DNA of 64,000 nt from positions 140,989,901-141,053,900 of the forward strand of contig NC_035439.2 of NCBI RefSeq assembly GCF_002127325.2, read 5' to 3'. This stretch comes from Helianthus annuus. Its lineage: Eukaryota; Streptophyta; Magnoliopsida; Asterales; Asteraceae. Every line of letters starts with the position of its first letter. Positions within the stretch are counted from its first letter, which is position 1. The notes beneath the pieces are model-generated. The model made no database searches, was not told the origin of the DNA, and saw nothing but the letters and a program-made list of their open reading frames with translations. The translations under genes and the position numbers were made by a program. This document shows, piece after piece, positions 53,201-63,387 of this stretch.

Positions 53201-54920
53201 CATTTCTGCGCCTTTAAGAAAGAGATGATGCCAACCACAGCACCACTCTTGTCACCTTGTACTTCGAGAGGTTCTTGACTGGAGCGAGGAATACGAATAA
53301 CTTTTTCCTTGCATAAGATCTCCGCGTGATGTTGGGATAACCAATCCATACCGATGACGACGTCGAAACTACCCAAAACTATGGGTATGAGATCAATCGA
53401 GAAAGTCTGACCCGCTAGAACAATACTACAACCCTTGACTACCTGTGCGGCTTCTACACTTTTACCATTGGCTAGTTCTACGACGTGTTTGGTGTCTAGA
53501 GGTGTTGGTGTACGTTTTAATAATTTACTCATTTTCAATGACATATAGCTTGTATCAGCACCCGAATCAAATAAGACAGTAACATAAATATCGTCGAGAA
53601 GAAACTTACCCATAACCACATTGGGATCATTCACTGCATCTCCTCGACCCAACACAAAAGCACGACCACGAGCTTCATTGTCGTTGTTGTTGTTGTTTCC
53701 CCCGTTGTTGTTGTTATTATTCCCGTTGCCCTGATTGTTGTTGTGATTGTTGTTCTGGTTTCTGTTCAACTGAGGGCATTGTCTTTTGAAGTGACCCTCT
53801 GCACCGCAATGAAAACACCCTTTGTTACCCTGCTGTTGATTCTGCTGTGCTTGAGGTTGCTGCTGATTCTGGTTTGCAGGTCGAGCGCTTCTACAATCTT
53901 TGGCCTCATGACCCATCTTGAGGCATCTTTGACAACGGACCTTATTACACTGGCCACTGTGATGTTTGTTGCAGGTGTTACACTTTGGAAGGTTTCCTCG
54001 ATACCCTCCCTGTCTATGGCTGCCTGAGGAGTGCTGACTTGGACTCTGGTAACTGTCTGTCTTTCGCTGTTGAGCTTGCGACTGCACTGAAGCTGATCCC
54101 TTGCTAGAATCCCCATCCCATTTTCTCTTACTTTCACTGGGAGTAGCAAGTGTAGTAGAAGCAGTAGTGGTAGCAGTAGCACTAATACGCTTTGGCAGTT
54201 TGTTCTGATCCACTGCCTGATCGGTGATGCGATGAGCGAGACGCTGGATTTCCTGGATGTTGTTGAGGTTAGCCGAGGTAACGTGGCTCTGTATTTCTGG
54301 TGCCAAACCTTTGAGATACAACTCAATACGCTTGTATGGAGGGTCCACCATAGTTGGACATAACACAGCCAACTCATTCGATCTCTTGGTGTAAGCTTCG
54401 ATTTCCGAACCAACCATTTTCAAGTTATACAACTCGTCCTCCAACTTGTGAATGTCTTCTCTAGTGCAGTATTCCCTCTTGATCAGTTCTTTAAAATCAT
54501 TCCAGGGTGTGGCGTTAGCAGCTGCCAACCCTAAGATCTGCACTTGTGCGTTCCACCAAGTGAGCGCAATCCCTTCAAGTGTGCCAGTGGCGAACTTCAC
54601 CCTGCGAGCCTCAGGGCATTCACACATTTCGAAAACCGACTCGAGCTTTTCAAACCAGTGGAGGAGTCCAACTGCTCCCTCCGTGCCACTGAACGAGCTA
54701 GGACGACAATCCATGAAATTCTTGAATGTGCACCCAGGTTGTTGCTGAGCGGGTTGACCTATTGTGTACGAATAGGGCAAAGTTAAGTACGAGAATTAAT
54801 GTAGGATCTAAAGATCCTAGTGTCTATACTGCAGGGTATACTACCTGCTTGTGCAGCTGCAACTGCCGCAGCAACGAGAGCCTCTAGCTGGGCTTGAATC
54901 ATGGTAATTCGTGCGGCCAT
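50209..54920 (-). pseudogene. Tekay gag-pol polyprotein with one in-frame stop
   Basis: Gag exon 1 starts at ATG 54920 (MAARITMIQAQLEALVAA). A probable 86-nt intron (54844-54759) joins it in phase to [14 protein letters not shown]. Then follow the gag core ([20 protein letters not shown]), zinc knuckles [14 protein letters not shown] and [14 protein letters not shown], and protease [15 protein letters not shown] follows ([33 protein letters not shown]), then an in-frame TAG at 52518-52516 where EEHEEHL would be expected. The same frame continues with [20 protein letters not shown], RNase H ([24 protein letters not shown]), integrase ([50 protein letters not shown]) and a chromodomain-like tail ([31 protein letters not shown]). 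A single substitution inactivates an otherwise complete polyprotein. Confidence 0.92.
54759..54844 (-). other. Predicted intron within Tekay gag
   Basis: On - it begins GTAGTATACC after GCACAAGCAG and ends CGTACACAATAG before GTCAACCC. It is 86 nt, AU-rich, with an in-frame stop and a branch-like ACTTAAC about 30 nt from the end. Removal joins the two gag parts in phase. Confidence 0.5.
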
Positions 54921-55008
54921 TGATCTTCACATCAAAGGCAACATAAGTGAGAAAGGTTCGCGAATAGTGCGATGACAGAAGAGTGTAAGCACATAAGTAT
55001 CAAATATC

Positions 55009-56980
55009 AAAACCCATAGCAAATAAGTATCAAATATCAAAAGTGTTCAATAAGATGATCAAGATCCAAGCCCCACAACGACCAGCTCCTCCGTGTGCAA
55101 GCTCCAAGTACCTAACGATCTGCAAGGCATGTAACAGAATGATCAACAAACTAGTTGAGCGAGTTCACAGAAAGTAAATGCATAATAGTAAGTTCATTTG
55201 TAACAGGTGGCTCTACTGGGCCGATTGTATGTTCTATTGGTGGTGGTGTTCCACGTTATTGGTGGTGGTGTTCCACGTTATTGGTGGTGGTGTTCCACGT
55301 TATTGGTGGTGGTGTTCCACGTTATTGGTGGTGGTGTTCCACGTTATTGGTGGTGGTGTTCCACGTTATTGGTGGTGGTGTTCCACGTTGTATAACCACT
55401 AGACTACTCGTAACTATAGGTATCCTTCACAACCGAGGATAGTGATCAGTATAAGTATCCTTCACATCCGAGGATAGTAATGTGGTAGTCTAGTCATAGT
55501 GTCAATAGTGTATCTAATCAACCTTTCAATCCCATTCCCAACACCCCGGGAATCCCATGCCTTGGTAAGAGTGTGAACTCACCTTGGTTTGCTCGGTATG
55601 CTAGGTTATGCACTCACAAGAATTTAATCACGTCCTATTGTATGCACGTATAACAAATCAGTTCATGTTCGCAATGATACGCATGCAATTTAATGTTCAC
55701 ATAGCAGTCAGTTTGCATATCGGCACAACACGTATTATTGCACGTATACAAACGTTAACGTTCATCAAGCATGGCATGCCAAATAAATCAAGCATATAAT
55801 TCCATCTTTCAAAGTAGGTTCATAAATCCCTAGTATCTTTCGAATCCAACTATTATCTTTCGACAACAGTTATCACAATTATCCTTCGGACCGAATGTTA
55901 TGTTTCGGACCAATGTCATCTTTCGGTCAAAGCTATCTTTCGGTCCAAACTATCTTTCGGTCAAAGTTACTATGGTTCGAAGGATAGGCATCTTTCGGTT
56001 CACAGCAACCATGTTTCGGATAACAAGTATCTTTCGGCATATTGGTTATCCTTCGATAAATAACAGTTACATTTTATTCAAGTTTTCCAAGTTTATCCGA
56101 TTATCAATTAACACAACTTTCAAGTAATTGGTTACCTAAAATCGATCAAACAGTCAGTTTCATATTAAAACCTTATGAACCCTAATTTAACCGTATGAAC
56201 GATAATAATACTCAATCATGTGTGTTCCGATTTCATGAACGATAACAATTTCGGATTGCATAAAATCACATCCGATCCACAATCACATCCGATTCACCAA
56301 ACAGTATCATTAAACATAGTTCACAACAGATCCGATTAGCATACAAATCCGATTAACATCCATATACAATCATTATACATAACCGGTTAACATACAAACA
56401 ACATATTGACATGTGATTGATAAATCATGAAATCATATACTTTAGACACTAACCGGGATAGAAAGCAAAAGAATTGATCAGCAAGTAGTCTCCGTAAATT
56501 TGTGGTTGCCGTCACAAGTAAAGGTGTTCTAGGGTTTTTAGAAAAACTCCGACTTTGCATGCCATTCACCGTATATAAACATATTACAGGAGTGGGCCGA
56601 GCCCATTAGAAGACTGGGCCGAAAGATGTCGAAGGATCTCTTCTTGGCCCGAAGGATATGTTTCGAGACCCTTCAAGCCGAAAGTTGATCTTTCGGATCG
56701 AAGGATATGTTTCGTGATCCTTCGATCCTTGAGCCATGTTTCGTGGACATCCTTCGAAGGTTGGACATCCTTCGAAGGTTGTTTGTGTGATGTAATGTGT
56801 TTCACACTAACTAGTTTACACATTTACAAGTTTCACAATGTAACAAACAAACAACTATGTACAGTCAAACAATCAAAACGTATATAATTTCATGGCAACC
56901 AAATGTGCAAATAAACAACTAGTCAATACATGATCGTGTAATACATATGAAATCGAATCTTGGAAATTCGAGTTGTCACA
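55009..56980 (-). repeat. Tekay 5' LTR (truncated at its U5/primer-site side)
   Basis: Exact counterpart of 48161-50132 (1,972 bp each) with three visible base differences (56129, 56530, 56885). The internal side carries a duplicated ATAAGTATCAAATATCAAAA at 54993 and 55024, which marks the deletion junction. Confidence 0.9.
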
Positions 56981-57157
56981 TTATTGGGTACTACACTTGT
57001 ATATATAGAAGTTCAACCATAAATAAAAAATGACCAACACTTTGGAGGCATGTCTAATGTTTTCTTGAAATATGATATTGTTGCTTACTTCTTTCTTCAA
57101 GTAGTTCTTTCTTCGAAGCAAAACGTACTTTCTTTTAACAACTGGGATCAGCTTTAT

Positions 57158-57275
57158 TTTTTTTAAGGCAAATTTCTTTTTATTTCCATATTCGTAAGTC
57201 GGACTTGAACCAAGACCTCCCCTCCCAAAGTATTTAAAGATTTTGCCTTTATCAATGGACCACTACCCCATTGGT
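57158..57275 (-). mobile_element. Short tRNA-derived SINE
   Basis: On the - strand there is a tRNA-like head: an A-box-like GGGGTAGTGGTCCATTGAT followed about 40 nt later by the B box GGTTCAAGTCC (57201-57211 on +), ending in an A-rich tail (T-run on +). It is flanked by GGGATCAGCTTTAT (57144-57157) and GGGATCAACTTTAT (57276-57289), a 14-bp duplication with one mismatch. 118 bp in all. Confidence 0.75.
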
Positions 57276-57539
57276 GGGATCAACTTTATATTTGTCAATT
57301 GTATTAGGTTAAATATACGATCCGAAGACTGATGTTATTATTCGTGTTAAAGATCTCAATCCTAAACCGCACACAGATATATCTGGGTTAACCCAAACAT
57401 GACCCGTTAACCCATTTTTAAGCGAGTCAAACATGTTGACAAGTTGTGAGCGGGTTATATCGATAACGTGTATCAGTGGCGGAGCTTGACCAAAAGTTCC
57501 GGATGGCCGGAAAGTCATGGGACCAATTTTTTTTCCTAT

Positions 57540-58535
57540 TGCTATGTTTCGGGTTGTATGTTCGGGTCGGATGTGACCTTTGGGTGGGCAACCAATCTTT
57601 AATGCTCAAGTGGCCTCACATGTTTTGTCTAGAGTCGGTTAAATCGTGTAGGGTGGCAGACAGGTTAACCTCGAATTTGAAGAATGTAGGTATCAACAGG
57701 AACTGGATTAGAGGGCTGGAGTCGGATATTGAGGAAAAGGAATGGGAGGAATGCAAAGATCTTCTGGAGATGGTTGTTCTAAATAACGAAAAAGATTAAT
57801 GGAAGTGGTTGGGCGATGATACGGGTACATTCTTCTCGGTCAAATTGGTAAAAAAATGATGGAAGATGATAGGGGGCGAGCCAGTTGCCGTAGTTTCAAT
57901 GGTGTAAATGGGTTCCCCTAAAATGCAACATTTTAGTTTGGAGAGCGAACATGGATAGACTTATGAAGAACCTAAGAGGAAGAAATGTGAATGTTCCGTC
58001 AATTTTATGCCCTTTTTGTGAGGAACATGAGGAATCGGTGGACCATTTGTTTACGACATGTATGTTTTAGAATAGAATTTGGATGGGTTTCAGTGCTTGG
58101 TGAAATATCCAGCCCCTCTTCGCCTTCGAATATCATGGAAGCGCACGTCTTTTTGCAATTGGGAAAGAAGGCTAAGAAGATTGTTCAAGGTCTAATTATA
58201 ATTACATGTTGGTGCATTTGGAAAGAGGTAGAAATGAGATGGTTTTTCAAAACATTAACCAAAGTCCGTAAGGCATTTTAGGGGAGATCAAATCTAGAGG
58301 TTCTGGTGGTTGAGAAATAGGTCTTCTTTTAAGTTTATCCGTTGGGTAGAAAGTGTAAATATCCTATGTACATGTTATAATTTTATGGCCTTTTGCCCGT
58401 TTGGGTCGGAGACGTCTTTTGTCTGTTGTCCTTTTGCCTGTTTGGGTCGGAGACGTCTTTTGTATGTTGTCCTTTTGCCCGTTTAGGTCGAAGGAGTGTT
58501 TTATAGAAGTTTACTTTTCAAAAAAAAAAAGTTAC
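57540..58535 (+). pseudogene. 5'-truncated LINE with RT zinc-binding (zf-RVT) domain
   Basis: The frame from 57545 resembles the end of a plant LINE RT (DLWVGNQSLMLKWPHMFCLE, SCRVADRLTSNL). After two stops and a frame change, 57900-58069 reads WVPLKCNILVWRANMDRLM and then CPFCEEHEESVDHLFTTC, the C-x2-C...H...C pattern of the zf-RVT domain. CIWKEVEMRWFFK near 58210 is the usual tail. A short repeat ('CCTTTTGCCCGTTTGGGTCG' with a variant about 50 bp on) and an A-run at 58520-58530 mark the 3' end. Long inactive. Confidence 0.75.
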
Positions 58536-58544
58536 TATAAAATG

Positions 58545-58705
58545 CTAATGTAGGCTAGCTTACTTGGTAAATTGGTAGAGACTTTTATCTCTTAATGGTA
58601 GGTCTTGGTTTCAATCCCAAGTAAAATGATAATTTGGTGTGATTTAGTAATGTTTAGAAATTACAAATACGCAAAAACTTTAACTTTGCAAATAACATTT
58701 TTTTT
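58545..58705 (+). mobile_element. SINE-like sequence
   Basis: A-box-like TTACTTGGTAAATTGGTAG and B-box-like GGTTTCAATCCC (58607-58618) are spaced as in tRNA-derived SINEs, just after the LINE tail. No TSD was established. Confidence 0.4.
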
Positions 58706-59880
58706 ATATTCCTTAGCTAACTAATAAGTAGTAGCTTAGGTGTATCATTATTATAAACAACTAAACAAGGGTATTCATCTGACTGAATAAAATTATTTGT
58801 TAAAATTACAAACAAATTCGACTCGAGGTAATTTTGCTTTAATATTAACCAGTATATATAAATTTTCAAGCTGAGTTCGAGTAACTCACTCGAGTTTATA
58901 AGCCCCAACTAGAGTTAAATTGAATCATCTTAGTCCACGAATCCAACTAAGAAAGCCCAAAGGCTATCCCTTTGTAAACCCGATTCAACAAGTCCATAGG
59001 ACTTCAATTTCAACTTTCTTGGTGGGTGTTTTGACCAAAGGCTATCCCTACGTACCAAACACATAACGCGATCACTGGCAGACCTAGGAATTATTTGTTG
59101 GGAATGCGGATGAGGGGTTCAACCATACTTTTAAGTGATACGATCGGGTTTTTTGCTTAAAAAATACATTAACACTTTTTTTTCAAAGGGTATGCTCGCC
59201 CACCTACCAAGATACATAAAGTCTGCCCCTAGCCATGATGTTCACCATGTTTTAAACCTTTTACATTTTACACTCCTATACTTGTGTTGTTTATAATTCC
59301 TTGTTCTCTTGTCTTGACAATTTATATATGTTTTATCGAAAACCTCTCTTTTTAAGTTCTTAATTTTTATCTAATCATGAGCTCAAACATATATTTTCCA
59401 ACCTCGTTGCAACAGCCATCATGTAATATGCTTAATTGACTTTTGGTAAAAACTTCGTTACTAGGAAATTTTATTCCTTTCGAGGGCCTGCTACAAGTTA
59501 ACTGATGACAGTGTCACCCATCAATACCTTACTAACCAATGAATTCAGTTAAGACGCAGTTTGCGTTGAACAAATTAGATTCAAACCTGAGACGGTGAGA
59601 CCTCTACTAGCAGGACTCGAGAGTTTCTAGGAATTATGAGTGATATCAAAGAAGAATTCCCAGTATAGGTTAACTTTCCTCAACTCCACATAGGTGAGAC
59701 ATCACCCATTTTTCCTCATTTTACTTTAACTTACCTAAGGAAATGGTCTAATCCCGTTAACTCCACATAACCTTATTTTTTAGTGGTTTTTGGTTTAAAA
59801 AAGGAAAGAAAATTAATTCAGCCTTTTAATATCCTTACGATTTAGAAAAGGAAAGAAAATTAATTCAGTCACATATCCAT
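58706..59880. other. Spacer with a repeated CCAAAGGCTATCCCT block
   Basis: No gene seen. 'CCAAAGGCTATCCCT' occurs at about 58958 and 59036. A CAGACCTAG...TCTGCCCCTAG pair at 59081 and 59220 suggests a small hAT-like MITE. Confidence 0.3.
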
Positions 59881-59882
59881 GG

Positions 59883-60172
59883 ACGGCCCTGAGGGGTGGG
59901 CGGGGAGGAACACCGGCCAGAGACCAATATTTCGAAGGGTACGTTATTTAAAAAAAATCCGATATTTATATGTAAAAAAAGTAAATTAATAGGGTATACC
60001 CATATAAACACCAACATAGGCCCCTTACAAAACTATTTTTCTGATTTAGATTAGTTATTAGCTCATTGTCAATAGGTTTAGATCGCCTAATACCCAATTA
60101 CGTTAAGACCTAAAGGCACAATTTTTCGAGTTCAAACAGGATACACGAATTTCTCAAGGGCCCTGCACATAT
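59883..60172. mobile_element. MITE with GGGCCGGCCCTG-type ends (copy 2)
   Basis: Reverse-oriented relative of 19072-19365. Begins 'GGACGGCCCTGAGGGGTGGG' and ends 'TTCTCAAGGGCCCTGC'. Confidence 0.65.
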
Positions 60173-61332
60173 CCTCCATCTCAGATGATAACTTTCACCA
60201 TGAGTAGCTAATTTAGGCAATAATAAAGGGAACTAAACTAATTAACTACTTGGTCAAACCCTACCTGTTTATCTAATAGATTAATCAATGGTGGCGTTAC
60301 TGAATTTACACGAGTGGATTTAACAAATATTTAAAAAAAAAAATACAACACTAAAATGAAAGGAATAACAAGTGTGTTTGACATGCATGATCCCATGTGC
60401 ACATTGCATGTTATGGCCGTTCTTCACTATCAATCTTGGTCAAACGTCTTGCAATATAACTAAAACAATTTGATAAGTACACTGACGATTTAATTTTTAT
60501 TTTTATTCCCTTGGTATTTCAACACTCTAAACAATGCAATTTATAAATTTGTACACACTTATTTTTTTAGTTTTATAACCCGCCTTGAAATCTTGTACAG
60601 AAGTTGAATCTTAGATTTGATTTTGTGTGCTATGAATTTGGATTTGAAATTTGCAACAAATTTTGGGTTAAAACTTGAATTTTAGAGTTAATTATGCAAG
60701 GATCATTAACAAAAGTTTGAGTCCCCATGTTCTTCAAATACTACTCCTAAGAAATTGATTTGTAGACCTTTCATGGGATCCCTCCAAACGGAAACCAAGT
60801 TTATCTTATCATATAAACTAAAGAGATGAAATTAGACGGACATATTTGAGTAAAGGTCCATGTCAACCAGAAGGCCATATTTCTCCAAAATGTGATATTG
60901 AAGGTAGCTTAAGACAATATAGTCCTAATTGGTACTTTCATATTGATTAGAGTATAGTGTAACAATGGATAACGTATTTTGCTTGGTTTATTACTTTTTT
61001 AAAAGAAAGCGATAAAAAATGCATTTGTGGTCGAAACCCGAATGATATCATGCGTGGAGAAAAAAAAAAAGATAGGTTGGGTATTCATGTAGGTAAGGCG
61101 TATAGTTTTTATACAAAAAGTTAGATTTGTAACGTTTTTTTCCACTTCGAATATCATCGTATTTTTATTGTGCGTTTTCAAATGAGTAGTGCTCATATAT
61201 CTTTATTATGATATTGTATTTGGTCATGTTCCTTTCCTCTATCGGACCCGAATGGTGAGCAACCCAAAATTCTAACGTTTGGTTTTGAAAATTCCGAATA
61301 CTGAGATCCCATTAAAAAAAACTTGAGTCTCT
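60173..61332. other. AT-rich spacer without recognised features
   Basis: No coding, RNA or repeat signal that could be supported. Confidence 0.4.
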
Positions 61333-61337
61333 CCCCC

Positions 61338-63357
61338 TGTAACATCCCGAAAATATAAATTCTTAAATCTGCAATTAGATTGCAAATAAATTAGTAAAAT
61401 AAACTAACTAGGAATGACACTAACCTAGTTAGATGATGACTTATGTGTAGTTAAAGACATAAAAATAAACTAAAAGAAACTAGATGGACCAAAAGTGTTT
61501 AACTTGAAACTAGTTTTAATAAAAACACTTTATTAAAACACAAACACCCCTTGTGAGGGTGCTGGAGATCAACCAAAGCAGAGGGGGACCAAGCTTGTCA
61601 AAACCCTAAATTCCACAAAACACCTAAATTGAAGGTCCAAATCTGATCCAAAACGAAATCCGAGTTGAGATTAGTGATCCTCATTGCAAGGGGGTTATAT
61701 GGTATGTAAAATTTGATGAAAATTCCCTACTTGAAATTCTCATGAATTTGGGAAATCTGAAATTTGATGATGCATGTTTGTTATTTGGTTAAGATAGGGA
61801 TGATATAGTATCTAGGAGTAAAACCTAGACAACAACATGTGAAATCAAGTCTAAATTCTGGAAATTTCATGAACACATTGAAGGTGATTCATGGGTTTTG
61901 CTGAAGAATAGATAAACACTAGGGTTTTGAGCATTATTCTGGTGTAATATGGGTCATGGAAAGAAATTACTGAAATATGAATGTTAAATTTTATATGTGA
62001 AAGCTTGATTGATGTAAATTCGGGCTAAATGATAAGTTAGGGACTTGCTATATAATCATGTAAAATTTTCTTAAAGTGTTTGTATAAATGCCTCAAAGAA
62101 GGCTTGAAACTGAAATTTAAAGTTAAAATGCATGATTGTGATGTTTAAGCAAATTATGCGACCTATGATTGAAAAGGAGTTCTAAACGTATTGTGATTGA
62201 ACTATATAGGAAAAGATACCGGTGCATCGAGTGGACAAGCGGTGGCGACTTGCGTTTGAAGGGCGTGCATTGAAGGTATGTAACTTGACCCGTTACATTA
62301 AATTAATTGTTGTTAAACTATGCATAGTCGCATTGTAGAATAGAAGTTATGTTGATTTTGGTGACCATGATCGTTACTTGAATTAATAGGGTTAGAATTG
62401 ATAAGGAACCGTTTGGTAGTCATCATATTGGAGGATTTCCACAAGATGAGCCAACGAGTCGAATAATAGTGTAAATTGTAGTATTAGTGTTTTAATTAGT
62501 TAGAAATGGCGATAACAATCACAAGAGCATTAAACCATGGGATTGGTAAGGAAATGCAGGTGATGCTAAGCCCTGGATGATGGGCATAAGGCGCCATAGG
62601 CTTACTAGTGAAATGGTAGTAAAATGGGTAAAGTTAGAGTGGGTCGAATAAATGCATAGTGACATTTAGTCGTTCGGTCCGTAAATCAAATTTTCGGTAT
62701 GATAATTTTAATAGGCACGTCGGTAATGAATTTACAGACGTATAGGAAAAAGAATCACTTAAAACGGACTTACGAGTCAAAAGTTTTGGCCAAACGAAGT
62801 TAAAAATCTGAATTTCCAAAGCTGGCAGCAAATGCAGGTCACAAACCTGCATCTGCTGGAAAACCGACTCCCCCGCGCCACGCGACAGGATCACTTAGAT
62901 CCGGCGCGACATGCGGGAGCTGTCGCGACACGCGAAGAAATGCATGGTACCTGGCGCGACACGCAACAGGATCGATTTTGAAAATTTATTTTATTTTTCA
63001 TGATTCGATGTCAGAACTTGTTTATATATACTATATCAATGTCAAAGCTAACAATTTTAGTGGTTTTGACCTTAGGTGACAATGGGGGTCTTATGGATGG
63101 CGGTCAAGCAAGTTTTGAAGAACCGAACACAACATTAGAAGCTTCCGCGATTTCCTAACTTTGTTAAACAATGTTTTTCATTTCTCTTGAATGTAAACAA
63201 CTTGCTAAACATGTCATGAATGTTTTAACTAGTCGGTAGTTGACTAGTTTTTGATTACTTAGAACTTTATTTTGGTAACTATGTTTAATGTAGACACTTT
63301 TTATATAAATCGTATGAATTTTTATTAAATTCAAGTAGTAATTAAACGGGTGTTACA
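61338..63357 (+). mobile_element. Solo LTR, Tekay-like
   Basis: A 2,020-bp unit beginning TGTAACATCCCG and ending ACGGGTGTTACA, flanked by CCCCC on both sides (61333-61337 and 63358-63362). End sequences and size resemble the Tekay LTRs in the window (TGTGACAACTCG...GGGTGTGACA read on -). No internal region is attached, so it is a solo LTR. 62870-62970 contains five GC-rich motifs of the GCGCGACACGCG type. Because the TSD is a C homopolymer it is weaker evidence than the others. Confidence 0.7.
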
Positions 63358-63387
63358 CCCCCTCCCCTCGCCCGTTAGTCAAAGACT

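Larger units (their letters stand above)
47970..56980 (-). mobile_element. Tekay/Del chromovirus (Ty3/gypsy)
   Basis: A 9,011-bp element on the - strand bounded by TTATT. The 3' LTR (left) is 47970-50132, beginning TGTCACACCCCC and ending GAGTTGTCACA. The right, 5' LTR is 55009-56980 and lacks the part matching 47970-48160. Gag, protease, RT, RNase H, integrase and a chromodomain-like tail are present in gypsy order, with a polypurine tract (GTTGGGGATAA) next to the 3' LTR. No tRNA primer site is visible because its place is deleted. Three base differences were counted by eye over the 1,972 shared LTR bases, so it is young. Confidence 0.92.

Noticed and set aside
54966..54990. TGACAGAAGAGTGTAAGCAC resembles miR156
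   Set aside because: Two mismatches to miR156 at core positions, no complementary arm nearby, and it lies in the Tekay leader on the strand opposite to the element.
59570..59610. B-box-like GGTTTGAATCT on the - strand
   Set aside because: No convincing A box, tail or TSD, so not called as a SINE.
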